Part shown: in pieces, positions 22,150-33,565 of the stretch
Position numbering within the stretch: the first letter of the stretch is position 1
How the letters are laid out: every line of letters starts with the position of its first letter
NCBI GenBank assembly: GCA_021229015.1
Contig: CM037778.1
Span: forward strand, 12,806,956-12,870,955
From: Solen grandis
Taxonomy: Eukaryota; Mollusca; Bivalvia; Adapedonta; Solenidae
Direction of reading: 5' to 3'
Length of the DNA stretch: 64,000 nucleotides
The notes under the pieces: model-generated
Databases searched by the model: none
The model's input: the letters and a program-made list of their open reading frames with translations, nothing else
Told to the model about the DNA's origin: nothing
Translations under genes and position numbers: made by a program

Positions 22150-23846
22150 AGTCCGGAAATCTGGATCCCGCAATAACTTAAAAGACTTTTAAGATAATAT
22201 GTCTGTCAGTCCGGAAATCTGGATCCCGCAATAACTTAAAAGACTTTTAAGATAATATGTCTGTCAGTCCGGAAATCTTGATCCCGCAATAACTTAAAAG
22301 ACTTTTAAGATAATATGTCTGTCAGTCCGGAAATCTGGATCCCGCAATAACTTAAAAGACTTTTAAGATAATATGTCTGTCAGTCAGGAAATCTGGATCC
22401 CGCAATAACTTAAAAGACTTTTAAGATAATATGTCTGTCAGTCAGGAAATCTGGATCCCGCAATAACTTAAAAGACTTTTAAGATAATATGTCTGTCAGT
22501 CTGTCTGTCAGTCCGGAAATCTGGATCCCGCAATAACTTAAAAGACTTTTAAGATAATATGTCTGTCTGTCTGTCTGTCTGTCAGTCCGGAAATCTGGAT
22601 CCCACAATAACTTAAAAGACTTTTAAGATAATATGTCTGTCTGTCTGTCAGTCCGGAAATCTGGATCCCGCAATAACTTAAAAGACTTCTAAGATAATAT
22701 TATGAAATTTGGTATATGCATAGATGGCAGTATGGAGATTCTGCATGTCTCTTTGTTTTTATTCTTGGGCCAACATTCTGGTTGCTATGGAAACGGAAAG
22801 AAAAAAAACTTTAAAAATCAATCTCCTTCAAAACTAATGGCCAGATTTCAAAATATTTTAGTACAGATGTTCCTTTGGTAACCCTCTACCTCGATTGCTA
22901 AAATTATTCAGATCTGTAAAAAAACATGGCCACCAGGGGCGGGGTTAATTTGCCTTATATGTAAATAGTGAAAACTTCTAAACGACATCTCGTTTGAAAA
23001 CATTGAACAGAATTTGATTAAACTTGGCAGGGATGATCATTTTGTGAACCTTCACAAAAGTTACTAAAAGAAACTTGATCCATGTAAAACTCTGGTTGCC
23101 ATGGCAACGAAAAGGAAAAAAAGGAAAACTTTAAAAATCATCTTTTCAAAATTACTGGCCAGATTTCAAAATATTTTAGTACAGATGTTCCTTGTGTAAA
23201 ACACTACGAAGATTGCTAAAATTATTCCAATCCATGAGTAAACATGGCCTCCAGTGGCGGGGCCAATTTGGCTTATTTTATATGGTGAAAACTATAGAGA
23301 CCTGTTCTGTAAAACTGCAGGCCAAATTTTAGATTTTTTTGAACAGGTATTCATCGGGAAACTCTTTACAAAATGTTTTTAGTCCCCTACCTGTGTTTAC
23401 ACAGGAGGGGACTATAGGTTTGCCCTCTGTCTTTCTGTCCGTCTGGATGTCCGGAAGAATTTGTTTCCAGCGATAACTTAAAAAAACCTTTCAAGATAAT
23501 ATTATGAATATTATAAATAGATGGCAGTATGGAGATTCTACACATTACCTTGTTGTTTTTTCTCAAACCAAAATTCCTGTTGCTATGGTAACGGAAAAAA
23601 AGTATGCACCTCACTGGTAGGTGACTCATTCGTTCAACACCAGTTACTTGTTGAATATAGGTTTTATAATTCTAAAATAGTCTGTGATCGAGAAACTACC
23701 TTTTTTACATGTTTATAAGAAAAAAAATATGAACAATTTAAAAATCATCTCCTTCAAAACTACTTGCCAGATTTCAAAATGTTTTATTACAGATGTTCCT
23801 TGGGTAACCCCCTACCATACTTAGATTGCTAAAATTATTCTGATCT

Positions 23847-23882
<36 letters not shown>

Positions 23883-24193
23883 ACCGCAAGGTGAGAGACT
23901 TATTCGCCTTAATGTATATAGTGAAATCTTTAAACTACATCTCCTCTGAAACCGCTGGACAGAATTTGATTAAACTTGGCAGGGATGATCCTTGGGTGAA
24001 CCTTCACAAAAGTTGCCAAAATAAACTTAATCCATGTAGAACTCTGGTTGTCATGACAACAGAAAGAAAAAAATGAAAACTTTAAAAATCATCTCCTTCA
24101 AAACTACTGGCCAGGTTTAAAAAAAGTAAAGATGTTCCTTGGGTAACCCTATACTCAGGTGAGCGATTTAGGGCCTCTATGGCCCTCTTGTTT
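21750..24193 (+). repeat. Hairpin-ended element, family E (AGTCTCC/AGTCCCC type), two nested starts
   Basis: The 5' hairpin at 21751-21783 (agtctcctaccggtg ... caccggaggggact) is followed by 'ataagtttgccctcgtctgtctg'. A second start of the same type lies at 23381-23413. The block ends with 'caggtgagcgatttagggcctctatggccctcttgttt' (24153-24193). So this 5' end is combined with the 3' end of family B. Modules with 'ctccttcaaaactactggccagatttcaaaat' recur downstream. No coding capacity. Confidence 0.65.
21861..22700 (+). repeat. 58-bp minisatellite with an embedded TCTG microsatellite
   Basis: 'ccggaaatctggatcccgcaataac' or its variant recurs at 21863, 21921, 21999, 22073, 22153, 22211, 22269, 22327, 22385, 22443, 22513, 22587 and 22653. 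Spacing is 58 bp in six intervals and larger in the others, in which extra TCTG copies sit at the same point of the unit. Confidence 0.9.
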
Positions 24194-25106
24194 AATAGGT
24201 TTAACGTCCCGCCAACACTATTTTATTATTATATTTGGCTTGCGACCATGCAGACCTATTAATTTACTCTGATTTGTGATTCCCTCATTATTGTTCTCGT
24301 AATGATTTCGACATACTGCATTTGGCAGATAGCCGAGATTATCTGTTTATGTTCACATCATATGAGGGTTTCCAGAATTTTCAATGAATACCAGGCGATT
24401 CGCCCCAGGCAACTTAGAGCCTCTCTGATCAGTAATTGACTTGTTCTGGTACTCTGCTTTGATTTTTAACAAAATACATACCAGGAAACCATTTATAATC
24501 ACTAGCTCAATTATTTTATTGGCCTTCACATTTCGGTTAGTAATAGAGCAGATGTGCAACCAAGACATAACTCCTCGATATGCAATCGAATGCAATCTAT
24601 TCATATATAACTAACATTTACAGACATGACTCAAACAAAAACAGCTGGTTTATTAATAAACTGGACAAGCATTCCGTTTAAAAGGAAATTTTATAAGACT
24701 GTCTACTTGAGACAGATATAGTGCTGCCACACTGCAGTATCACGCCTTAAACATGTGGCATGATACCACACCCAGTCACATTATCCTGACACCGGGCTTA
24801 CCATGTACCTATCGCCAAGCAATGGATCTATACCAGTACCTTTTTTTTACGACTTTGGTATGTCGCACCACAGTCATGCATAACCTCTAACACGGGGTCA
24901 GCAGAAACCACTGTCATACATCCCGATGCCGTGGCAAACGCTCTAACCACTCGGTCTCTGGGACCGGTCTTCCTGATTGTCAACATACATTGATAAATAC
25001 CAGTCAATGATCATTTAATATGAAATACGAATAATGCCGAATATTGCCGAATGGTCAAAATGTCTTTAGTCTTGAATTAGCCAAAAAAAGAAGGTACACA
25101 TCATGC

Positions 25107-25110
<4 letters not shown>
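24194..25110. other. Non-genic stretch with one SINE
   Basis: Apart from the SINE at 24680-24975 and a following AT-rich segment, I see no gene. Confidence 0.5.
24680..24975 (-). repeat. tRNA-derived SINE
   Basis: The minus strand carries an A-box-like 'gagtggttagagcg' near the right end and the body 'ggtgtcaggataatgtgactgggtgtggtatcatgcc', shared with 51363-51653. The tail shows 'cactatatctgtctcaagtagac'. The tRNA-like head is part of the SINE, not a tRNA gene. Confidence 0.7.

Positions 25111-25160
<50 letters not shown>
25111..25160. repeat. Compound microsatellite (CT)15(AT)10
   Basis: (CT)15 at 25111-25140 runs directly into (AT)10 at 25141-25160. Confidence 0.95.
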
Positions 25161-25369
25161 TGTAGTGTTTTCATTATACTTCACTGGGCTTATCAACTAG
25201 GTATAAAGTGTCTCTACAATAGCAGTATAGGGAGTCAGCATGTGCCAGCACAAGAGTGTAGACATATAGAGTAACCTGTAGCCACTGTGAATAAATGTGT
25301 TAAAATGTGTATTGTCTTTGGACTTGTATTTACTGGACCAGAATTATAAAAGACAAGCACAACATATAT

Positions 25370-26212
25370 ATCCGTATACCGGGTTATTTCTGTGGTTAAT
25401 TTATTTCTGCTATTCTGCGGATGAACACAAATCCGCAAAAGAAATAAAATATGTGGAAATTAACTAAGAGTAGACAAATATTCACAGGATAAAACTCTTT
25501 AGATCCCTTCAGATCATTTGATACTGATCTACATGAAATATGCTGTGACGGAATTTCTATAACCAGCAAGAGTCTGTTACGTTACGCTAGCATTAAGACA
25601 ATACAACCAGTCAATGTAGTTATCACGGAATTGTTGAATGGTTTGTAATAACAGGGAATGGATGAAATGAACAGAGTTAAAATATGACAGTTTGACCTCA
25701 TTTCATTGTAATTTTCTCTTATAAATGGCACACAACGTGTAACCTTAAAGGTTCACCTGGGGACGGGGAGGTTTTTCCCGCCTCGGGGTCTTAATTACAT
25801 GCCAAACAATGCAAACTGTGCATGTTTTCGCACGTATACCAATGGTTTGCTGTCTGAATGAATTGCCCTCGAAATTCATTTACAATTGAAGAATCTATAT
25901 TTAAGTTTGCATTTCAATGAACATGCAATTAAGTAATGGATTGACATATGTCCATTACTAACTTATACCAAAACAGCTGTTAAATTATGTACGGTATGGT
26001 TGACGGTAGAGTTTGTGAGATGTAATATAGAGTGATCTTCCTTATTTGTAATACTTAGAATTAGAGATTTTAATGTATTTGCTTTAAAAAGCAAGGTAAG
26101 CAAGCGCAGAAATAACTTCTTCCTTGGTCAAAAAGCGCAGAAAAATAATACGTAAAAAAAAATGGCAAAAACGCAGAATATTACACCCGCAGAAATAACA
26201 CGCTATACGGTA
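25370..26212. mobile_element. TIR MITE with CCGTATA(C/G)CG termini
   Basis: The left end CCGTATACCGGGTTATTTCTG and the inverted right end CCGTATAGCGTGTTATTTCTG match at all but two or three positions. Sub-terminal gcagaaataac motifs repeat inside. Most of the rest is AT-rich with no transposase ORF. The bordering bases are consistent with a TA target, but this is not certain. Confidence 0.6.
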
Positions 26213-26899
26213 CTTGGAATTAGCATGTATTTTGACTACTTGTTCTATCTTGCTTAAAAAACAAAACATTCCTTTGTAACAAAAGTGAAAATTTGAAGTC
26301 GCTTCGATACAAAATGTGAACGATATGGCATAGGGGTCGATTCTTGCTTCGTTGAGACTCTAACATCCGGATCTTGGCTTTTTTGTTTGACCTGATTTTG
26401 CGTGATTTTATTCAATTATGACTCGTTTATTTCCAGTAAATCGGTGAAGTCAGATACTATCACCGGATATCGACCTGTGCTGCACAGGGTGCACGTGCAA
26501 AACCACTGAATTTGGTCTTTAATCGAAGGCCATGGTCAAACTTGTAAATAAAAAAGATTGCCAAAGAGCAAGCAACATGAAATTTTAACAGTAGGCAGAG
26601 TGACTTTGGCCCTTTTTAATGCAACATTTTTCATCTTCATGTGACGTCAGTGTCACGTCACAGTTGAAATAAGCTAGCAAGTTTGGTTCGCACTCTGCAT
26701 CGGTCAGTTCTGGTCGGATTGACTTGATATTTTCACAGATGATGTAAGGTAGGATGTAGATGTGCACCTATGCCTTAAATTTACATAATTCGAAAAGTCG
26801 GGATTTTATGTCGAAACAGAGATTTAAACTTTGGTTCTAAAATTATAATTAGTGTTATACAAAGGCTCGTAATGACGTAATGAGTTAAAAGCATGAAAT
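26213..26899. other. Spacer
   Basis: No supported gene. Contains palindromic tgacgtcagtgtcacgtca near 26641. Confidence 0.4.
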
Positions 26900-27176
26900 T
26901 AGACAGCATATGTGTCCAGAGGTCTTCTTTGTATTCTGTGATGTCTGACGTCGTATGACGTCATTTGACGTGTGACCGTAATAAGAAATTTTGCATTTAA
27001 AGTAAACGGTTTTTTAGACACTGCAGGCTTTATTTTTTACCGATTTGCACAAAATTTACAAAGAAGGTGCAAAATAGCATGTCATTGTACAAAAAAAACT
27101 TCCGTTTCCGGAAACTAGCAAAGGTCAAGGTCATATGTTAGTTATCGGTCTTTACTTCAGCCATAGGTATCTAAAA

Positions 27177-27892
27177 CAAGAGGGTCAAGATGGTCCTGTG
27201 TCGCTCACCTGAGTAAGATTGCTGTGTTAGGCATGATGACAAAAATGTGGCATCTAAATTGTTTTTCTAACATTTGACTAAGTGACCTAGCTTTTGATCC
27301 TACCTGACTTTGCACACAATGGGATTTCATGCAACATTCTGACCAAGTTAAATTAAGGTTAGTCTGAAACTGTAACCTCTAGAGTGTTCACATGGTTTTT
27401 CTAAGTTTGACCTGGTGACCTAGTTTTTGACCCCACGTGACCCAATTTCGAACTCTTCAAGATATCATGTAGACAAACATCCTTACCAATTAATGAAGAT
27501 TGGGTAAAGCTATTCAAGGTTTTTCTAAGATTTGACCTTGTGACCGTGTTTTTGACCCCACGTGACCCTTTTTCAAATTCATCCGAGATATCATGTAGAC
27601 AAACATCCTTACCATATATAATGAAGATTGGGTCAAAACTGTGGCCTCTAGAATGTTCACAAGGTTTTTCTAAGATTTGACCTGGTGACCTAGTTTTTGA
27701 CCCCACGTGACCCAATTTCGAACTCTTCAAGATATCATGTAGACAAACTTCCTGACCAAAGTTTATGAATATTGGGCTGAAACTGAGGTCTCTAGGGTGT
27801 TCACAAGCAATTGTTGACGACGGACGACGCACGACCGAGAAAAAGCGGTCACAAAAGCTCACCCTGAGCACAAGTGCTCGGGTAGGCTAAAA
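27177..27892 (-). mobile_element. Hairpin-ended element, family D, minus-strand copy
   Basis: Starts 'caagagggtcaagatggtcctgtgtcgctcacctg' and ends 'gacgacgcacgaccgag ... aaaagctcaccctgagcacaagtgctc'. The core repeats are 'gacctggtgacctagtttttgaccccacgtgaccc', complementary in type to the copy at 10001-10817. The 156-codon open frame here is only repeat sequence. Confidence 0.65.
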
Positions 27893-28093
27893 ATAGAAAA
27901 ATCATCTTGTCAGAATTCACATGGCTTTGAGTTAAGATATTTGGTGTGTACCATGGCCTGGTGCAAATCTACCAAGTTTGTTCAAATTATGGCCCTGGAG
28001 TCAAAAGTGGCCCCGCCCCACCAGGGGTCACTTGATTTTACATAGCCTAATGAGACCAGGTGAGCGATTCAGGGCCGTTATAGCCCTCTTTGT
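27893..28093 (+). repeat. 3' fragment of a family B element
   Basis: One module (ggctttgagttaagatatttggtgtgta) plus the 3' end 'caggtgagcgattcagggccgttatagccctc'. It lies directly against the inverted family D copy. Confidence 0.55.
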
Positions 28094-28340
28094 TTTTTTT
28101 TCTTTTTAGTCGGCCTGAGATATTTCAAAAAAAGATAAATATTATATCTAAACAATACCGATATATTTACAGTCCTTTAAAAAAGCTTTAAGTTTTGAAG
28201 ATCGGGGTTGAATCAGATGAGTAACAGCTGGAAAACAAAAATGGCCTTATCCATAGTACAGTAAGCTGCTTACATCTCGAAAACTTTTGATTTTGTAAAT
28301 TTTAGTTTTTGGAAATAACATTATGAATATTATTTATAGC

Positions 28341-29861
28341 CAAATGAATTGATTTCCTAATAGAATGCATATTTTGATGACCGCCCCATTAATTACAAAG
28401 TCGTCGATCCAAAAGAACTCACATAAACACTTTTCCCCCAATTGTGCCGTTTTGTTGAGGTTTCGCTTTCTATACCTCAAAAGCTGTTAAAGATAAGTCC
28501 CAACATAAAGCGGGAGTAATGTAAGAAAATTAAAGACCTTTCTAACGGTACTAAAGCTTTTGAAAAAAGACATTTAAGAAAGTTACATGGAAAATAAAAA
28601 ATTCTGAAAAATCATTTTTTGCAATTCCTTCTGCATTTGGTCCTACATATTGTACCTTTTTTTCTGTTACATCATAGTCATAATGTGATGTTCTGAAATA
28701 TTGTCGAAGCGACGGTAAACTCAAATAGTCAAGTCAAGTCTGATATGTTCAAATGATCTATACTCACTTTATTTCAGAAAGAAAATTCAAAATTCTACGA
28801 AAAGTACAAGGAAGAATACGTATTTTGCCTGTAAAACGGACAGTGATAGTTCATTGCCTTGTGGGACACTAACTTTAAGAACTGTTGTGGCTTATTTTAA
28901 AGAGGGTTTTTGAAGAGCCAGTGTCATAATATTATAACAGGATGCAACGCTCTGTAGCCCCCTTTATATGCAATGATTTTATGACGTCATTTGATGTCAA
29001 AGATTTCATCTGCTATCAAAATTAATTTTCGCTCAGCATTAGACAATTCTAGGCGTAGGTTCTGATTTTTTTTCACAGATGGCATGTCAGGCTAAGTAAA
29101 TGAATATGATCAGCTTTGATATGCTTGCAGAGCAGAAACCCCTTTCGTTTGTTCTGAACAAACGAAATCTTTTTGTTCTTATTTTAAGTATTTTTATGTT
29201 GAATTGATTTATTTTTGTAAAAGAATATTGTGAAGTTTATGATTATAGACCCTTTTATATGAAATTATTTTATTTAGTATTGTTTTCATATAATTTAGAA
29301 ATATGGGTACAGTTATATATTATTATTGTCTAAATTGGTTATCATATGATATTTTAATATAATTCTATGTTTCAATGATCACTGGAAGTTTAATTTGTGT
29401 ATATAAAAAAAGCTGAAAAGTCATATACAAATCTTTGAATTGACTGTCCTTTTTAAGCACCATACATGAGTAATTCTATTTAAATCAATCCCCTTATGTC
29501 TCCCATAATCGTTGCCCTTTCTTACTTTAAAAATATTTTATTTTTTATGATTTGAAATGCAGGCTGGTATTATATATTTATATACAATAAAATGAAACAG
29601 CAATTGAAACACTGTCACATATTTTAACTAAAAATAAATATCGTTTTCTTATATACCCCTCATTATTCAAAAGAAATTCCAATGTCCCTTGAACAATGTC
29701 ATGAAATTCCTATTTATTTTTACAAAAGAGCATAAGAAAAAAGTAATAAATTTTGATAATAATGTTATCAAAATATATTAACGGTTTACTAAATGCATAA
29801 AAAACGCTTTTCTAAAACATGTTTTTCGTAAAACAAGCAATTTATTTTTGTCCCCGAATTA
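28341..29861. other. AT-rich region with a SINE tail
   Basis: 28688-28738 carries the tail 'attgtcgaagcgacggtaaactcaaatagtcaagtcaag', identical in type to 11490-11525. The rest is AT-rich, with no ORF that I support. Confidence 0.45.
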
Positions 29862-30274
29862 TGTCATTACCGTAACGGTTTAGCTTTACCGCACAGTAAA
29901 AGAAAAATCTGTAAAATTTATGTAACAAACAATGACGTCACGAAAAATTTGTTTGGCGCGAAAACTTAAGACCTGTTGGAAATGGGGGAGGAGGTTGACA
30001 GTTTTGAAAGTAAGTGTTTTTTCTCTACGTACATTTATTCTCTTGTCATTACCGAACATTGAATGCCTTGTTACCTAGTAGAAGATATGATTTGAAAATA
30101 TTGCTAAAACAAAATTCATTTTTGTATATTATGTTTTGCCATCAAACAACCCAAGTGAAATCTAAACAAACATGGCTGCCGAGCAAATGAAATAGATTTT
30201 GTCATTACCGCAACGGTCATCACCGAAACGCATGTGTGTGTTGTGGTAGTGACACAGTTGTTTCGGTAATGACA
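29862..30274. promoter_or_regulatory. Four copies of TGTCATTACCG around a first exon
   Basis: Exact TGTCATTACCG at 29862-29872, 30044-30054 and 30200-30210, and its reverse complement at 30264-30274. Two copies extend to CCG(T/C)AACGGT. They bracket the candidate first exon at 29982-30009. Confidence 0.7.
29933..29963 (+). promoter_or_regulatory. CRE-like and E2F-like promoter motifs
   Basis: TGACGTCA at 29933-29940 matches the CRE palindrome, and TTTGGCGCGAAA at 29952-29963 matches the E2F consensus. They lie 19-50 bases before the ATG at 29982. Confidence 0.45.
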
Positions 30275-30813
30275 ATTTTATACATGTCCTTATTAAATTG
30301 TTCTTATAGAATGAAATATTATAAATTTGACTTTAATATATGTTCTTGTAGCTTAACTAAATGATTTTAAAAATATTAAATGCTAGTCTTCACACTTGTA
30401 CGCAGAATTTAAAAAACAACATGTTATGTTTAAGAGAATATATTTATATGCTGATTTTAACCCATTGTAAATATGAATTGTGTCCTCAGTTACTTTTCGC
30501 TCGAATAAAGAGGTTTTAAACATAAAAATGTTTTTAATAATTTACAGGTATCAAACAAAAACTGAATGCTCTGGACAAACAAATAGGCAAGACTGAGGCA
30601 TACTTGTGTACCATATTAAGGAAAAGAGACATTAGACCTTTTGCCAAACAGATCTGTGACATCTATGACCAACTTCTTAAAAGCAAAGACCAACGTTCTC
30701 TACATTGCAAATTTTTGAAAGAATATAGAGAACATTATAAACATGGGCTTAACCAGCGGAGAGAGAGCCGCCAGATGGAGACAGCGTCAGAAGGACGATC
30801 CAGAAAAACATAG
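29982..30813 (+). CDS. Upstream overlapping ORF (97 aa), two exons
   Basis: Candidate exon 1 (29982-30009) has ATG GGG GAG GAG and a GTAAGTG donor. Exon 2 begins after TTTACAG at 30548. Joined in phase 1, the frame runs 97 codons to TAG at 30811-30813. The product is charged and probably helical (I-K-Q-K-L-N-A-L-D-K-Q-I). The last 71 bases overlap, in another frame, the longer ORF that starts at 30743. It could be an upstream ORF that limits translation of the main ORF, or part of a different splice form. I do not recognise it. Confidence 0.45.
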
Positions 30814-31643
30814 ACTATATAAGGAGAAAGAGAGACAGAGGTATAAGAAAAGAAAAGAAGCTGGAAAACTGAAAACAATTGATCAGATGACTTCAAGAGA
30901 AAAACGAAAAACCAGGAGAAACTGGAGAACAAATCAGAAAAATAAAAGGATTAGAGATGGTGTTATCCTGAAGCATGTAGAACAACAGTTAAGTCCTCCA
31001 CAATCCCCTGATGACAGATATAATGTAGCAAATCAACCCGAAGAAGAAATTGTAAGGAAGAAACGAGGCAGGCCACGATTAAAAAAAGAGCAGACAAAGG
31101 CATACAGAGAGTTGTTTAAACTTCGAATTGAGCTTAACCAACAGCGACGCCTCAAAGAAAAGTACAAGAAACAATCTTATAGAATGAAAAAAGAGAAGGA
31201 ACAGAAATCTGAATTAGAAAGAGAAGTAGACTGGAAAATAAAGGCAAACGAGACAAAAAAAATTAAGGCAGAATACAAAGATGCTACTACAAACCTCGAA
31301 AAGAAACTTCGAGATTTAGTTTGGAAAAATAATATGATAAAACAGCATCGGCTTAGCAAGTATGTATACAATACTTTGGGCATTAAGAAATCCTGCAAAA
31401 ACAAAGATCAAAGAGAAGGAAGGAGAGAAAAATTACCAACGCTGATGAAGCTTCTCGTAACTAATTTCTTCGAACGAGATGACAACTCACGTATTTTAGC
31501 CGGGAAAAAGTCTACAATCACACGCCATGGAGAGAAACATCAGATACGATTATTGAATGATTCAATAAAAAATATCCATGGAAAATTTCTAACAGAAAAT
31601 AAAAGTAAAATGTCGTACAGCCTTTTCTGCCGGTTAAAACCAT
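30743..31643 (+). CDS. Basic coiled-coil-like protein of unknown function, cut by the assembly gap
   Basis: At least 300 codons from ATG 30743, open to the run of Ns. The first ~70 residues are very rich in Lys, Arg and Glu (G-E-R-A-A-R-W-R-Q-R-Q-K-D-D-P-E-K), followed by an AT-hook-like R-K-K-R-G-R-P-R and a long charged helix of coiled-coil character. The C-terminal visible part has N-S-R-I-L-A-G-K-K-S-T-I-T-R and S-Y-S-L-F-C-R-L-K-P, a pair I recall from uncharacterised multi-copy proteins of molluscs and other invertebrates. Nuclear DNA binding is plausible from the AT hook and basicity, but this is inference. The 3' end is lost in the gap at 31644. Confidence 0.7.
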
Positions 31644-31743
31644 NNNNNNNNNNNNNNNNNNNNNNNNNNNNNNNNNNNNNNNNNNNNNNNNNNNNNNNNN
31701 NNNNNNNNNNNNNNNNNNNNNNNNNNNNNNNNNNNNNNNNNNN
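31644..31743. other. Assembly gap, exactly 100 N
   Basis: A 100-N run is the conventional marker of a scaffold join of unknown size. It interrupts the ORF on its left. Confidence 0.99.
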
Positions 31744-31890
31744 GCATTATCACGGTTTATCCGTGTGCCAAGCAAGGAAGCTGTAACAGTACCACTTTTA
31801 ACGACTTTGGTATGTCACAGCCTGGGATCAAACCCAAGACCTCCCGCTATCTAGGTGGACACTCTAACCACTCGGCCACCGAGGACAGTT
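31744..31890 (-). repeat. tRNA-derived SINE, truncated by the gap
   Basis: The minus strand has A-box-like 'tggccgagtggttagagtg' and B-box-like 'gggtttgatccc', 40-50 bases apart. Confidence 0.75.
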
Positions 31891-32290
31891 TTAGCCAACT
31901 GTATTAATGGGACTAAAGGAATTAGTTTATTTACATTTTAATGGTATATTTTTGTTCAATTTATGTTTTTTTCATGTGATTGATCTTTATTAAAAGGGGT
32001 GTAAATTTCCTATAATTATCACTCACTCTACCTAGCCCTTCCAAAATTTAAGATATCAAAATCAAGAAAATTACAAAAAATAGTTCTGATTTTTCACTTG
32101 CCCTGCATTCACTTTCACTGTCCAGGGTGAGTATGATTGTACATCCCTGAATGACCAAAGTATCTTCAACAACAAAAGGATATTTTTCAGAAGTCTGCTT
32201 CTATACTGTGTCAATCAGGTCACATCCGTAATATTCCCATCCTTAAGAGACTTCATACTCTTTGGACAGCCATAAAGCTGCCAAAATAAA
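31744..32290. repeat. Sequence duplicated at 33640-34190
   Basis: Matches the later block in order, including 'gtattaatggga', 'catgtgattga' and 'cttcatactctttggacagccataaagctgcc'. Its left part is a SINE. Confidence 0.8.
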
Positions 32291-32297
32291 ACTTAAA

Positions 32298-33136
32298 CAA
32301 GAGGGCCATGATGGCCCTGGATCGCTCACCTGAGTACCATTGCTACAACTGATTACAAGGTTTTTAAACAGACAAGAATTCTGATATAACTCAATCTTAA
32401 AAATTTTAGCCCTGACAATACTACATACCAAATATATAAGCACTGGGCCTTATGGTTTCAGAGGAGAAGACTTAGTGCGGGGTCATTTATCTCCAAAGGG
32501 CCACCATTTTGAAAATCTTGATAATGAACCATTAGATGATGCTACATACCAAATATCTAAGCTCTAGGCCTAATGGATTCATAGAAGAAGATTTTAAAGA
32601 TTTTCCTATAAACTCTATGTTAAACAAGTGACCCCTGTGCGGGGCATTTATCACCATAGGTCATGATGTTACAATCTTGGTAATAAACCATAAGATGATG
32701 CTTCATACCAAATACTAATCTCTAGGCTAATGGATTCATAGAAGAAGATTTTTAAACATTTTCCTATATAATCTATGTAAAACAAGTGACCCCTGGTGCG
32801 GGGTATTTATCACCATAGGCTATGATTTTTTACAATCTTGTAATGAACCATAAGTGATGTACATACCAAATATCTAAGCTCTATGGCCTAATGATTCATA
32901 GAAGAAGATTTTTAAGATTTTCCTATATAACTTATGTAAAACAAGTGACCCCTGGTGCGGGTCATTTATCATCGTAGCTATGATTTGTACAATCTTGGTA
33001 ATGCACTAAATGATGCTACATCCAATATCTAAGCTCAGGCCTAATGGATTCATAGAAGAAGATTTTAAAGTTTTTTATAACTCTATGTAAACAAAAGTGC
33101 CCATGTGCGGGCATTTATCACCGTAGGGCTATGATT
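32298..33136 (-). mobile_element. Hairpin-ended element, family B, decayed minus-strand copy
   Basis: Starts 'caagagggccatgatggccctggatcgctcacctgagtacc'. Modules with 'aagctctaggcctaatggattcatagaagaag' follow, losing single bases increasingly to the right. No 5' hairpin is found at the far end. Confidence 0.65.
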
Positions 33137-33545
33137 TACATCTGTAGCATTACAACAGTAGTGTATACACAGTACATTTAAAGTAGTGTATACCATAGGA
33201 GCATTAAACAGTAGTGTTTAAGCTCCAGTTACTTATGAAACAAGTGCTTTGATACCATATCCAGTAGCTTATAACAGTGTATAACCATCCAGTGATACAA
33301 CAGTAGTGTACATCAGTAGCAATTATAACAGTTAGGTTATACATAGAAGATTTAAAGTTGTTACCATCCATAGCATTATAACAGTAGATCCATCCGGTAG
33401 CATTACACAAGGTATGTTTACCATCCAGTAGATATAACAGTAGTGTATACCCGTAGCATTATAACAGTAGTCATACGCCAGTGATTCATAAACAGTATTT
33501 AATACCATTCCAGTAGCATTATAACAGTAGTGTATCTCCCCTGAA
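33137..33545. repeat. Degenerate ~30-bp minisatellite
   Basis: Repeats of 'ccagtagcattataacagtagtgtatacc' with many single-base indels. The open frames across it are artefacts of the repeat. Confidence 0.7.
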
Positions 33546-33565
33546 TGCGCGGACACCTATTCAGC

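Larger units (their letters stand above)
26900..28340 (+). repeat. Diverged single copy of the ~1-kb unit, split by nested repeats
   Basis: The segment 'aaaggtcaaggtcatatgtt' at 27120 and, beyond the nested insertions, 'taagttttgaagatcggggttgaat' near 28193 match in order two landmarks of the ~1-kb units at 54-58 kb. The insertions at 27177-28093 separate them. Confidence 0.5.

Noticed and set aside
21861..22700. CRISPR-like regularly spaced repeats
   Set aside because: Eukaryotic minisatellite with no unique spacers and no associated genes.
25161..25310. Solo LTR (GTATAAAG followed by AATAAA)
   Set aside because: No TG...CA borders or target duplication could be identified.
27401..27871. 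156-codon minus-strand ORF
   Set aside because: It is repeated three times internally because it covers tandem modules of a hairpin-ended element.
31790..31890. tRNA gene
   Set aside because: A- and B-box-like sequences belong to a SINE that recurs with the same body and tail.
33204..33556. Minus-strand ORFs rich in Cys and Tyr
   Set aside because: They translate the degenerate 30-bp minisatellite and change frame with its indels.
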